Shown piece after piece: positions 35,301 through 46,894 of a stretch of 64,000 bases of DNA. The stretch's first letter is position 1. The number at the start of each line of letters is the position of its first letter. Source of the stretch: Asterias amurensis (lineage: Eukaryota; Echinodermata; Asteroidea; Forcipulatida; Asteriidae); the NCBI RefSeq assembly GCF_032118995.1, contig NC_092668.1, forward strand, positions 11,449,501 through 11,513,500, in the 5' to 3' direction. The notes below the pieces were generated by a model. That model worked only from the letters and a program-made list of their open reading frames with translations. It was not told where the DNA came from and searched no databases. A program made the position numbers and the translations under genes.

Positions 35301-38300
35301 AAAAATTCAAAGTCCACCAACGGTGAGCGGATCAACAAAATTTGTTGTGGCTGTTAGGATTGCACTTGTACTTGCTCAATCAAATCAAGTGTAACCCCAA
35401 AACCGAGTTTCATTAAAGGGTGTGGTTCAGCTTGTTGTCAGTTTAAAGTGTTGACAAACAAACAAACTTCCCCATCAGTTGTCAATGAGGTGTTCTCCCA
35501 GAGCCCTGGAGAAACTATTAAATGCAGGCCTAATACTTCACAAAGGCAATGAAAGTGATTGCCTTCGTGCCCCCTGGTCATTGCCTTGCTGGTGCCCTTA
35601 AAATTCTCCAGTAAAAATTGACATTGCCTCATAGGGTGCCTTTTGCCCTTCAAAAGCTGAAGCATACAGACTGTTTATGAATAATTAAAACTAAGTCCCA
35701 GTTTTCTACTAATTGTTTTTTCCCGTTCAGATCCCAACTTCTTTGAGATGGTAGAGGCGTACTTTGATCGTGGAGCTGCTCTCGTTGAAGACACCCTTGT
35801 AGATTCCATGAAGGGGCCGTCCTCCGATGCTGAGAAAAGACTCAAGGTAGTGTTTCAATTTTCTTAAATAAACCAATACAGTCGACCTCTTGAAAAACAT
35901 GCGCTTTGGGGTATCGTGTCCGAGCAGATAAGAGCGTCAAACTCGAGCTCTGGTGTTTCTGTTCAGCAGAGTGTGGGTTCAAGTCCCAGTCTTGACACTT
36001 GCGCCCTGAGCAAGAAACAATTGCTTCTCTCCACCCAGAGGTTAAATGGTTACCTATGAGGGCAGAGAGGGTTCCTGTGATTGATTTAGCCAAGTAGTGC
36101 GTATTTGTTGCACAGACTATACTCCTCAGATAGATGAGATGGTTTAAGGAATGAATTAAATGGCCCAGTGAGCTGGGGTAATATTGTTGGAAGCGCTTTG
36201 AGACACCCTTGGGATATATGTAAAGCGCCGGAAAAAAACAATTATTATTATTATTGAATAGTTTTATTATTGTACGCAAAGGAATTGACTCTCCAAATGT
36301 TGGAAACGGTAGACACATATTGTAAGGAGGTGAATTCGGCGTTGTGCAAGTGGTCAATAGACCATAATGCCAATGTCTTTTTAGTAAGGCACCCCTCGCC
36401 AAGAGGTGAACAAGTTATTGATTTTATCATTTTAAATTGTCATGGACAGACGCTGTATATGTTTATATATTTATGATGCTTGTATTTCATTTGACAACCA
36501 GGTTCAGGGAATTCTCAAGCTGATGAAGCCTTGTAATCATCTACTTAGCATGAACTTTCCACTCAGACGCGACGACGGTAGCTTTGAAATGATTGAAGCA
36601 TACAGAGCACAACACAGCCAGCATCGAACACCTTGCAAAGGAGGTCAGTTCACCACATTAGTTCAAATGAGTCAATTCATTTCTACTCAATCATTTAAAA
36701 TGACAAAACATAACATAACTGGAGAGAAAACTGAATTGATTAAGTAGGGGATGTCTCCTAAAAGCATGCTTGTTGAATGGAGACACCCCCCCCAAATTTA
36801 TGAACGTTACGTATCTTTGAAGAACAATGCAAGAAAAGACTGAAAAATTGAAGGTACACAAAGTAGTTACACATGAGAAGACACAGAAAAAACACAAAAA
36901 ATAGGACAACACAACAACAATGGTTCAGTAAATGATACTGTGGAGACGAGATAAGTAGATAGGTAGAGACGTAATAGACCTTAAATGCACATGACATCAT
37001 TTCAGTTGGGAGCCCTCAACTAGAGGTCAAAAGGAGGTTGTTCATTGGCCAATACTGTGTGCCGCGCGTACAAATCTGTGCATCTGTGTCATCATTTTTC
37101 CTCTAAGATGCGGCTGGATGACGTCAATGAATAATTATAAGGTGTATTGGCAGAATGTGAAGCACATTGTTCGAGGATTGGTTAGGCCTGTATACTCCTG
37201 TTTGTGTATTTCTGTTACTAAAATCCTAACCACTCTTTCAGGTATCCGTTACAGTCTCGATGTTAACGCTGACGAAGTCAAAGCTTTAGCCTCTCTAATG
37301 ACCTACAAGTGTGCCGTCGTAGACGTCCCCTTCGGTGGCGCTAAAGGAGGCATCAAGGTCGACCCTAAGCAATATTCAGAGCGAGAGCTGGAGAAGATCA
37401 CCAGAAGATTCTGCATAGAGCTCGCTAAGAAGGGATTTATAGGTGAGATGCCAGTCCAGGGGTTGATTTCACATCAGTAATAATAATAATAATAATCTTT
37501 TATAGTGTGCATGACATAGAGTTTTTCCTGTAAGGTCTGCGTGCTTCGTTTTTTTAATTATGAGACCTACTGCTTTTACATGGCACCATGTTTACAAGGT
37601 GCTGTGGTGCTATATGCTGCCAATCAAACTAGAAACAACGAGCATGCTGGGGCGAACCTCTTCTCTTTTTGATAAGTGCACTGGGTTCTTTTACATGCGT
37701 TTACACAACACATGGGAACAATGGCTTTACGTCCCATCCCAAGGACAAAGCAATGGTCAAGTGTCTTGCTTAATGAAACAAGTGTCACGACTGGGACGCG
37801 TACCCACACTCTGCTGATTAGAGACACCTGAGTTTAAAGCTTCTAGATGATGCCTCCATACTTTGTTTATGTACATATTATTCACTGCCTTTACATTATT
37901 TTTTGTTACTAATTTAAAAGTTATTGTCTGTACTGTGTTCATGAAGTATGGAAATAAATGTAAGTTTGAAGTTGAAAGCACACCAAGGCAAAGCAAATTT
38001 CCAGTTTTATAGCCAGTCAAAACTGAATTGAATTGAATTTGAATTGTAGGGCCTGGCATTGACGTCCCTGCCCCTGATATGGGCTCCGGTGAACGGGAGA
38101 TGAGCTGGATGGCAGACACGTACGCAATGACCATCGGCTATCAGGATATCAACGCACACGCCTGCATCACAGGCAAGCCGATCACACAGGGTGGCATTCA
38201 CGGTCGTGTGTCCGCCACAGGCCGCGGCATCTACCATGGTATCGAGAATTTCGTCAACGAGGCTTCCTACATGAGCACTGTAGGACTGACACCCGGCTTT

Positions 38301-41300
38301 GGCGATAAGACGTTCATTGTCCAGGTACTTACTTAGATTTTCACCTTGATTTTAGGACCCCAACAAAACCATGGCAGCATTCTGTATATAGACCTTATGC
38401 ATTGACGTCATCCAGCGGCCATCTTAAAGATAAAACGGTGAGGAATCAATTGAAACGCACAGATTTGTACGCGGGGCGCACAGGATTGGCCAATGAACAA
38501 CCTCCTTTTGACCTCTAGGTGAGGGCGCCCTTCTGAAATGACGTCATGTGCATAAGGTCTATTGGGTAACCTGGGCTCGATTTCACAAAGCAATCAAATT
38601 CAACGTAAGACAAGTTGCCAGTATTACCATAGTGATTTGCATTGTGACGTCACACTTTGCTTAATAGCAACTACGATTGACTAGCAGTTAAGATCAGTCT
38701 TAGCTCTTGGTGAAATCTGCCCAAGGGTTCTGCCGGAAATGCAAAATTGAGTATTCACCAGTAAAAATTCTTGAAAAAAGTGTGAGCTCTTGAGCATTTA
38801 TAAGATGTTATGTTTGTAGAAATTTGCATCGGGGATAAGAATATTAATGTTGGTTTAACCCATATACACCAATGTGTGTAAGCACTGCATACTCGGTACT
38901 TTCACGAGCTCTGTGAAAAAAATCCTAAGTATTTAATTCTTGTTCTTCTTGTTTCAGGGTTTCGGTAATGTGGGTCTACACACAACACGTTACCTCCATC
39001 GCTATGGCGCTCGTTGCATTGGTGTTATGGAGATCGATGGAAGCATCTACAATCCCAATGGAATGGACCCTAAGGAGCTTGAAGAATATAAACTGGTAGG
39101 ATTGTCATTTTTTTTTTTTGGAAGTCCCCAGACACACAAGGCCTGAAGGCCACTTCAAATTGTGGGCTACAATTTTTTTTTTTTCAGGGGCTGCTTCCAC
39201 CTACTCCTGGGGCTGAAACAGGGTTACCCTCTTTACAGTCAATTCAAGAATACATTTATTTATAGTCCATGCAAATGTAGGCTTGGGCTTGATATCATCT
39301 ATCAGAAGCCTGGCTGGTAGAGCAGAAAGCACTACCTCCCCAACTTTACGAAGCAATCATGGTTAAGTGTCTTGCTTAAGTGTCACAACCAGGACTCGAA
39401 CATTCTGCTGATCAAATACCACAGCTAGGTCATCGCTGAGTGGTCTAATTCACCGGACCCAAGCTTGGGGCCCAATTTGATTGACGGTTCAGAGCAGAAA
39501 ATATTGCTTGACAATTATCTGCTAGGCAGAAATGAGCAGGACGCCAGTCACAGTATTGTACATGTGATGTGGTAGTTTGGCTGGTAACCTTATTCTGGTA
39601 AGCATAATTATGTTTGTGTGCTGAAGCAGCTCTATGAAATTGAGCACTGGTTTTGGGATTACACACAAAGCAGACAACTTTCATTCATAGACTGCGACTG
39701 TGGTGTAATTCAGTTGTATTGACTAAGCATTTGTGTACTCTTTTGATAAAATTTGTTGTCTCCATGTTCTTTCTTCAACAGAAAAACGGAACCATCGTTG
39801 GATTCCCTGATGCCACACCCTATGAGGGTGATCTGATGGTAGAGCAATGCGACATTCTGGTACCTTGCGCTGGAGAGAAACAAATCACCAGTAAAAACGC
39901 CCCTCACATCAAAGCCAGAGTAAGTAGCCCCCTCCCCCATTATTCCTTGGGGCTCAAATTTTTGAGAAAATTTAACAATAGACCGTACCGAATAGCCCCT
40001 TTAATGCTGTGAAAGTGGCCATCTTGTAAGGCAGGCCGTATGCGTGTCTAAACGCCTACATCAATAAAGCACGCAGCATTCCCGGTTTGATTTATACGGC
40101 ACACGCACACTCATTGCTGTATCCCGTTTTTTTTGCTTTTTTAGTGAGTTTTTTATGTAGTGTCCTATAAATATGATTTGAGGCATTGCATGGTGAGGTA
40201 CCATGTGCGTATCTGCTTGCCAGGTAGAGTTTGTTCTTTGGAGAACTGTCTTGCTATATATTCTACTACCGCGGAGCAGATTTTTCTGATTTTGGGGGGA
40301 CTTCTCAGTTCTGAAAAGAACTGTCCTGCTTTTAAACTACTACCTGGGCAGATGGTAGAAAATTGGCTGGGACTACTACTTTAACTTATAGGATCGTTAT
40401 TAACTACACTACCAAGGAGCGAGTTCTTGTTTCTATTTCAAGTTCTTGTTTAGTGAATTCTTGTTTTTTAAAACACAGGATAGTGAATTTCATGTTCTTA
40501 TATTATGATGAAGAACAATAAATAAATTTAAGAGATGTTAAATTTGCATTGGGGATAAAGAATATTGTTTTTGGTTTTTTTACCCATACACCGATGTGTG
40601 TTAGCACTGTATACTCAGTCTTTTCCCGAGTCCTGTGAAAAAATATCACAGGCATGTTACTCGGGTGGGATTCGAACCCACGACCCTTGCAAGACTAGAG
40701 CAGTGTCTTAGCAATCTTAAAATTAATAATAAATAAATTAATAAATAATGTTTTGTTTTAGATTATTGCTGAGGGAGCTAATGGTCCTACAACGCCAGCA
40801 GCTGATAAGATCCTACAAGAAAGAAATATCATGGTTATACCTGTAAGTAGAGATATTATACTTCACAAAGAAAGTTGAAAGAAATTATTATGTTTTTTGT
40901 CTTCAGCAAATATTTCATTTCCGACATTTTAATTGTGAGACTATTGTTTGACTTTTTTTAAAGACACTGGACACCTTTGGTAATTGTCAAAGACAAGTCT
41001 TCTGACTTGGTTTATCTCAACATATGCATAAAATAACAAACCTGTGAAAATTTGAGCCCAATAGTCGCGAAGTTGAGGGATAATAAGAAAGAAAAAACAC
41101 CCTTGTCACACGAAGTTGTGTGCTTTCAGATGCTTGATTTGGAGACCTCAAAATCTCGCTTTTAACATTTCCAGGTAGAATATGAAATTATCTATCCATA
41201 CATACTAATTGGGGACTGTTGCCGACATTCATAACATGAAAATTTTCCGTGTTTTTGTGACTTGTTTTCTCTGTTTTGGAAGCCATTTTTTCACGTACAA

Positions 41301-44300
41301 ATTTCTCTTTTAAAATTTGAGTTGCACGGATTGTTTTTATATACATAACGACAGATATGCTCTTCATTTCAGTGTACTTCTACATTATTTCTGTCAATAC
41401 TTTTCAAATAAGGCCAAATAAGACTGAATTTCAGAAGCCCTTTTGACTAATTAGTATTCAAACCGAGGTCACGCATGAAAAATCACGCCTACTCGCGCAG
41501 ACAAAACACAAAGGAGACTTATTAAATCGAGTGTTCTGCGGGTAGACTGAGATCTCATTGTTTATTGCCATTTTCTTAGCTAAACTCATTCCTGTATCTC
41601 CCTTTAGGATATGTACATCAACGCTGGTGGTGTAACTGTATCCTTCTTCGAATGGCTCAAGAACTTGAATCATGTCAGCTATGGCCGCCTTACTTTCAAA
41701 TACGAGAGAGATTCAAACCAGTTCCTGCTTGGTGAGTTTTTGTTTTGTAATGATTTGTTGTTTCTTCTTTTTTCTTAAAGGTTTTGGGTACTTTTTTGTA
41801 CGACACAAATCACAAGGTCCACATAATTTGAATCTGGGTTTTGAATTGTTCTGATGTCTCAGCCTGTTTGACAACCTCTGGAAGACTGTTCCATAACTGA
41901 ACTGCTGCATAATTGGAAAAAGTGGGAACTATACGACTTTGGTTTTGATAATTGGAGATATGGAGATAAACAGGGGCACTGTTAAAACCAATATGTGATG
42001 GCTTGTTTTTTGTCTCATTTATACACCTATAGGGATTGCCCCTTGGGGTAGTGATTTGGTTCGCTTTTGGACAATCTCTAGGCTTCTGTTTGCTTTTTTG
42101 ATATATGTCTCTAATTGTTGTCCTAATGTTCTAATCCTCCATTTTCTGTTATTGTTGCTGTGTGTTTTTGATGTTAAAGCCTGAACGAATAAATAAATAT
42201 ATACAATTTTAGAATCTATAATTTTAATTTCTGTATCCTCTCTTCTCAACACTGAACAGAGAGTGTACAGGAAAGTCTTGAGAGGAAATTCGGCAAACAC
42301 GGAGGCCGCATCCCCATCCTACCGTCAGAGAAGTTTGCAGACCGCATCTCTGGTGCAAGTGAAAAGGACATCGTTCACAGCGGCCTGGCATACACAATGG
42401 AGCGCTCAGCTAGGGTAAGTAGAATTTGAGTTTTCTCAATCGGGCGTCTAATGGTTGATGTTTTGAATTGAGGTTTCTGAATTCTCATTCTTTTTCTCAT
42501 GGATATGTCTCATAAAAAATTAAGCAAAGATTGTTTTTATTTGCTGTTTTAAAACAGGCCTGGAATTACACGAATGCCATGGGCTCTTTTGCCCTAGTCT
42601 TTGCCTTGGTGCCCTCTCCTATTAAGACTTCTAAGATTTTCCCAATGTAATTGCCGATTGCAAATTGACAAGGTATCAAAACAGGCCTGGAATTAAACGG
42701 ATGCCATGGGCTCTATTGCCCTTGTCTTTGCCATGGTGCCCTTTCTAAAGTTTTCTATTCAGACTTTAAGGTTTGCCCAAAAGTAATTGCCGATTGCAAA
42801 ATGACAAGGTATCAAAATAGATCCACAGAGGCTTGGCCCCGATATCCCCTTTTAAAGTTTTTCCCTAGACTTTACGATTTCCCATATGAGCACTGAGCTA
42901 TCATTAAGGGATATTAAAATAAATATCCTTAAAATAAACTAAAAAAAGGAATTGCCGTTTGCAAAAAGACCATGGCCTTGCCCTCTCGTAGATGAAATTC
43001 CAGGGCTGTATAAAAACACATTATTTGTGCCCAAGTTCTGTTCGCTTGCCTGCAAAGCAAATTTCCCATAAATGTAGAAAACAAAGCAAGGCTTACCTTC
43101 TCCCTCTAATTTGCTTTGCAAGGGATTTTTGTTTTATGAGCGAGAGACAAAATAATAAAGCTTATTTTGAAGTTGTGTTGCCATATCCCAATGTCACTTT
43201 GTTAAATTTATTGGCTTTTATCACATTGGGATATGCGGGATCTCATCAAATGTTCTTCTGAGGTTTTTTTTTTTTCTTCATCTGGTGTATACAAGTCATT
43301 TTATTTGAAATTGCTTTTTTTGCTATCTTGTCTTGACTTGTCTTGTCACTATTGCTGTTTGAGCTGTTTGTCGCCATGTTTTTCTATTTCCTTAGGTGGT
43401 GGGTCCCACATACTATTGCTGATGCATGCTAGCTCAGTGCTTTCATCATGTTAAGATCAGTGTATCAATGTATAGTGTGTTGCCATAGCAAATCTTTGTA
43501 ACGATTTCCAAATCATCAATTTCTTTTTCCTTTTCTTGATATTTTCTTCTGCTCTTTCCTTTCCGAAAAAAAATGTTTAAATTGGTTTGTTTCGGTTAAG
43601 GCAGAGCTCTCTTTAGCTGCTACAAGTCCTGCATGGCCTTTGCTCCAATCCTTCAACTGTTTCTCTTCTTCCCTTCCATGCCATAATCCAGCCTGCCCTT
43701 CCCAGCCATCGCAAAGCATGGCTGTTAACCTAAGAATCGCGAAGCAAACACGCAAACTGGTCAACCAAAGCCCTTTTCAGCCGATTTTCATCCACCAAAA
43801 TAAACTGACTGCTTACAAAATATTTTTTTATGTTATTCATTATCTGACTCATTGTTCATTGAGTATTCATGTAATCTTAAAAAAGAACAGAAAAGTCAAT
43901 TCTTAATTTTTATTTTTATTTCATTCACATTTTCAAATTCATGGTGTGAGGAAGAATCGCTACAAAAGAGAAGTAACATTTCAGGACATGCTCTGGGAAC
44001 CAAAACATTGTCATTTCCACCTCAACACAAACAAATTGACGTTAAACTTGTTGTTGAACTGAGAGAAGGAAACAAAAACAAACGAGCGGCTATATCTCTT
44101 CTGTTTTCCTCCATCAGCAAATAATGGACACAGGTCGCAAATACAATCTTGGCTTGGACCTTCGCTCAGCTGCCTACGTTAAATCCTTGGAGAAAATCTT
44201 CTACACTTATTCCGACGCTGGGCTCGCCTTTATCTAACCAAACAAAAAACCAGTGTGGTTTAATATCGTTCCCCTGCCCTTCCAAAAAGCCTAACTTTAT

Positions 44301-44767
44301 TGTTAGTAAGCTAACTCTTCTACTCTATTAACGCTATTAAACTTATGTTCTATCTTATTCTATTGGTTGTTTATATAAACTATTCTGTAAAAATTGTTAA
44401 AAGATGCTATCTTCGATAAGTTTATGGAAATCATAGGTTGTGTAATGTTTTGGAAGTCACTGTTTTCTAGTGCTAGAGATGGTCACTTTGTGTTGATTTC
44501 AGATAGTAAAATCTGTCTTTTCAAACACTCTTGAACATGGATGAAAGCTCCTCTCTCTTTTCAAACAATAGAGGGCGCTCTTGAACATGCATGATGGCAC
44601 AATTCATGCTGTGAAATCTTTTTCTATCACTCCTCGCTTTTCTCCAGCAAATCATGAAAACCGCCATGAAGTATAATCTAGGTCTGGACCTGCGAACGGC
44701 TGCCTACGTCAACTCCATCGAGAAAATATACAAGACTTACAGCGACGCTGGGCTTACCTTCACATAA
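32322..44767 (+). CDS. GLUD1: Glutamate dehydrogenase, mitochondrial, with alternative terminal exons
   Basis: Coding exons: 32322-32442, 35731-35846, 36502-36643, 37242-37442, 38050-38324, 38958-39095, 39782-39919, 40762-40842, 41608-41731, 42260-42414, then either 44118-44237 or 44648-44767. The protein is 536 aa with either ending (human GLUD1 is 558). It catalyses L-glutamate + NAD(P)+ to 2-oxoglutarate + ammonium in the mitochondrial matrix as a hexamer. The first 40 or so residues are Arg/Ser-rich and fit a mitochondrial presequence. RTPCKGGIRYS (K125) and [14 protein letters not shown] (K161, the GLFV catalytic lysine) form the active site. GFGNVG (286-291) is the Rossmann dinucleotide motif. 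Residues about 422-478 include the full animal antenna, the module needed for GTP/ADP/leucine allostery. Exon 10 carries the start of the pivot helix ([15 protein letters not shown]). Both introns leading to the last exon are phase 0. Confidence 0.96.
34593..34968. mobile_element. MITE-A copy in GDH intron 1
   Basis: TTAAAGGCAGTGGACACTAT to GTGTCCACTGTCTTTAA, 376 bp, TTAA at both edges. Confidence 0.85.
35907..36256 (+). mobile_element. tRNA-derived SINE-B, full-length
   Basis: The head has an A-box-like AGATAAGAGCGTCAAACTCG and a B box GTGGGTTCAAGTCCC. The body includes TGGTTTAAGGAATGAATTAAATGG. The tail GGAAGCGCTTTGAGACACCC..GTAAAGCGCCGG ends in (ATT)n. It lies just after GDH exon 2. Other copies or parts: 17437, 23695-24690, 37475-37835, 39330-39430, 52195-52440, 59026-59392. 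Confidence 0.82.
36974..37133 (+). mobile_element. MITE-H, copy 1 (upstream of GDH exon 4)
   Basis: From ATAGACCTTAAATGCACATG through GAGGTCAAAAGGAGGTTGTT, CATTGGCCAAT and GGATGACGTCAATGA. It is inverted relative to copy 2 at 38388-38563. The element's own ends are inverted repeats of AATAGACCTTATGCA. Confidence 0.8.
37475..37835 (-). mobile_element. SINE-B-like copy, minus strand, degenerate
   Basis: (TAA)n at 37475 followed by TCTTTTATAGTG, then near 37750 the antisense head ACAAGTGTCACGACTGGGAC and CCCACACTCTGCTGAT. It lies in GDH intron 4. Confidence 0.55.
38388..38563 (-). mobile_element. MITE-H, copy 2 (downstream of GDH exon 5)
   Basis: The reverse complement reads AATAGACCTTATGCACATGA, then GAGGTCAAAAGGAGGTTGTT, CATTGGCCAAT and GATGACGTCAATGCATAAGG, matching copy 1 over about 160 bp. 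Confidence 0.82.
40163..40432. mobile_element. MITE-G copy in GDH intron 7
   Basis: GATTTGAGGCATTGCATGGT through CTTGCCAGGTAGAG, ACTTCTCAGTTCTGAAAAG and CACTACCAAGGAGCGAGTTC, parallel to 3825-4105. Confidence 0.6.
40531..40718 (-). mobile_element. tRNA-derived SINE-A
   Basis: The plus strand shows the SINE antisense: AGATGTTAAATTTGCATTGG, CACCGATGTGTGTTAGCACT, then CGGGTGGGATTCGAACCCAC (antisense B box) and GAGCAGTGTCTTAGCAATC (antisense A-box region). Truncated at the tRNA 5' end. Confidence 0.78.
40958..41157. mobile_element. MITE-A, half copy in GDH intron 8
   Basis: Starts TTAAAGACACTGGACACC and follows the family to GGAGACCTCAAAATCT, where it stops. Confidence 0.75.
42545..42990. repeat. 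Three head-to-tail copies of the GGGCTC..GCCCTTG repeat
   Basis: GGCCTGGAATTACACGAATG (42557), GGCCTGGAATTAAACGGATG (42683) and a third, weaker unit from about 42805 share CCATGGGCTCT, TGCCCT and AATTGCCGATTGCAAA. Unit about 127 bp. In GDH intron 10, before the alternative exons. Confidence 0.65.
44118..44237 (+). CDS. GDH alternative terminal exon 11a (divergent C-terminus)
   Basis: The exon follows a good polypyrimidine tract and CAG acceptor. It opens with CAAATAATG in phase 0, exactly continuing exon 10 (42414), and runs 39 codons to TAA. It is 29/39 identical in protein to exon 11b. Differences cluster at the start (MDTGRKYN against MKTAMKYN), in the middle (KSLEKIFYT against NSIEKIYKT) and at the end (LAFI against LTFT). 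Most synonymous positions differ, so the copy is old, yet the frame is intact. A variant poly(A) signal ATTAAA lies at 44336. It is either an alternative last exon or, less likely, a decaying duplicate. Confidence 0.8.
   Translation, partial: QIMDTGRKYNLGLDLRSAAYVKSLEKIFYTYSDAGLAFI
44336..44341 (+). promoter_or_regulatory. Variant poly(A) signal ATTAAA after GDH exon 11a
   Basis: ATTAAA lies about 100 nt after the stop of exon 11a and before exon 11b. It would allow a separate short transcript ending in 11a. Inferred from position only. Confidence 0.35.
44648..44767 (+). CDS. GDH terminal exon 11b (vertebrate-like C-terminus)
   Basis: The exon starts after TTTTCTCCAG in phase 0 and runs 39 codons to TAA. 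The encoded end ([24 protein letters not shown], ending LTFT) is closer to vertebrate GLUD1 than exon 11a, so this is probably the ancestral form. AATAAA at 44874 is a plausible poly(A) signal. Because exon 11a lies first and has its own stop, using 11b requires skipping 11a. Confidence 0.9.
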   Translation, partial: QIMKTAMKYNLGLDLRTAAYVNSIEKIYKTYSDAGLTFT

Positions 44768-44873
44768 AAGGGGTGCAACGAGAACGCAGACAAAACCAAA
44801 ATAGGGAAATTATCAGTTAAATTATTCACAGAATTCAAGTGTATTGGGTCAAGCAATTAGAACCCATCTCTCA

Positions 44874-44879
44874 AATAAA
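44874..44879 (+). promoter_or_regulatory. Poly(A) signal AATAAA after GDH exon 11b
   Basis: Canonical AATAAA about 107 nt after the stop of exon 11b. Usage is inferred from position. Confidence 0.45.
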
Positions 44880-45364
44880 CCAGAGGTAGTTGTTAAAATC
44901 AAAATTAAATCACTCTTTTTCATAAACACATGATTGATACAAACATTTCAGTCAAAAACATCTAGTCTTTGACAATAGGTTTTTGTTACTCAAAAGGTTT
45001 CATTCAACTTTTTTTTTAAACCAAAAGTTATCTCACATATAAGCCAAAGATACCAGTATCAACTTAAAACCTCATCCATGACATTTTGAAATATATTGAT
45101 TTACACAAGAATAGACTCATATGTTGTCCCATCTCGGCCTATTTATAGATTAAGTTATGAGGATTTGTTATAGTAGAATAGGTTTGATATATTTCAGAAT
45201 ACTCCATTGATAATATATACCACCCTGCCAACAACATTACTAGTGTGATTAATGTATTGATAAAGCTTATTGTATCGTTGGGTTTGGGTATAAAATTCAT
45301 TGAATTCTTTTAAAAGCTTGCAGACTCTATTGCTTTCCCCCCTGGCTGATGTTTTTTTACTTTG

Positions 45365-45770
45365 CATGAGGGCCGATATCACAAAATTTTCCCATGAGCC
45401 CTCATTTTCATGAGGGCAATATAATATTACAAAATGTTCACTTGAGGTCCAATATCAAAGAAATTATTACTACATGAGGGCCGACATTTCAAACTTTTCA
45501 CAAGAAGCCAATTTGCACAAATATTTCATGAGGGCCAATATAACACTGTTTTCACTTAAGGGTCTACTATCCGAGATACTACATGAGGGCCAATATCACA
45601 AAATTTTCACATGAAGCCTTAATGTCAGAGATATTACTTGAGGGCCAATATCTCTGAGTTCGCATGATGAGGGCCAGTATCACAGATATTACATGAGGGC
45701 CAATATCACCAGGTTCGCATGAGGGCCAGTATCACAAAAGTTGGATATGGGCCAATATCACTTATTGGAA
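45365..45770. repeat. Minisatellite with CATGAGGGCCAATATCAC units
   Basis: About thirteen degenerate units of ATGAGGGCCAATATCACAAA, 28-35 bp apart, beginning at the GATGTTTTTTTACTTTGCATG edge. About 600-1000 bp past the GDH stop. Confidence 0.82.
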
Positions 45771-46894
45771 AAAATGATTAAAAAAATGCAGGCATCCATC
45801 CCCTTGTGCATTTTATTAGTATTTAATGCAGTGGCTCAAATCACACTCAATGTTCAACAGATACAGATTTCAATTCTTTCAAAAGTATAAATACAGCACA
45901 TCCAGGAAATAAATATTGTTTTAAAATCATTGGTTAATTCTTCTTTCGTCTTGATTGTGATATTTTTAGATTTCCTTGAAAAACTTTAATTGGAAAGTTA
46001 AAAGAAGTGTAGAGATGGTGCTTTTGTCTGTCACTTGGTTTTCTGTTGTTTTAAAAGTTGGAAATAAAGATGTGCTGCATTGTGCATTATTCTTCCCCAA
46101 TTATTATTTTATTTTATTTGTTTGTTTGTCTGGAATAATTAGCCTTTAGATTCAGATGTTTGAGATGACAGAAACATTGCAGAAAAGTACTATTAGTCCT
46201 GGAATATAAAGGTGTTGAAGGAAACATATTATTTTGAGTTTAATTGCAAAAATTGTGATTTGAAGTAATGTTTATTGCTTAGGTTGTGTGGTGAAGAAGC
46301 AATAATATCAATATTTGATATTCAAGACTCAAATAATGAAGTGAGAGCAATCCTATGTAATACATTTAATATGACAAATATTTTGTGAGTTTCAGTTTTG
46401 GTTTTTATTTTTGGAGTCATCAAAAACAATACATGGATAGAGACAGAATCGATGCTCTGCTCAAACGCGTATTATTTTCTTTTGAACAATTCAAACTTAT
46501 CCATACCATATTATTCAAAATATTTTGGTCATCCGCTGCCTTCCTAAAAAACTTTCAATATAATCTGCTCTAGGGAAGTTAATCTGAACTTCATTTGCAA
46601 CACGATTTAGTATTACTTTGATTTTGTTTTATTGATATAAATTATAGTCTATTTGAATGATTGGCATTCAGCGAGTTAAAACAAAAAATGAAGTTTGTGT
46701 AAATATCAGAACTTTTATTTGGATTTTAGAACTACTATTAATGGGCCGCTCTTACTCGGTGCTAACACCCGCATACCTTGGGCAACATTTTTAACAACCA
46801 GTTTAAATGATTTTACAGCACAACTTTTCTCTCATTTGATTAGTAGATATCGTTTTATGCAAAGAAAGAGATTTGATTACTTGGACAAGATGTC

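Noticed and set aside
35842..36402. 186-codon open frame on the minus strand over GDH exon 2 and intron
   Set aside because: It is the antisense translation of a SINE-B copy and its (ATT)n tail.
45365..45770. CRISPR-like regular spacing
   Set aside because: Units are degenerate and contiguous, without unique spacers, and the genome is animal.
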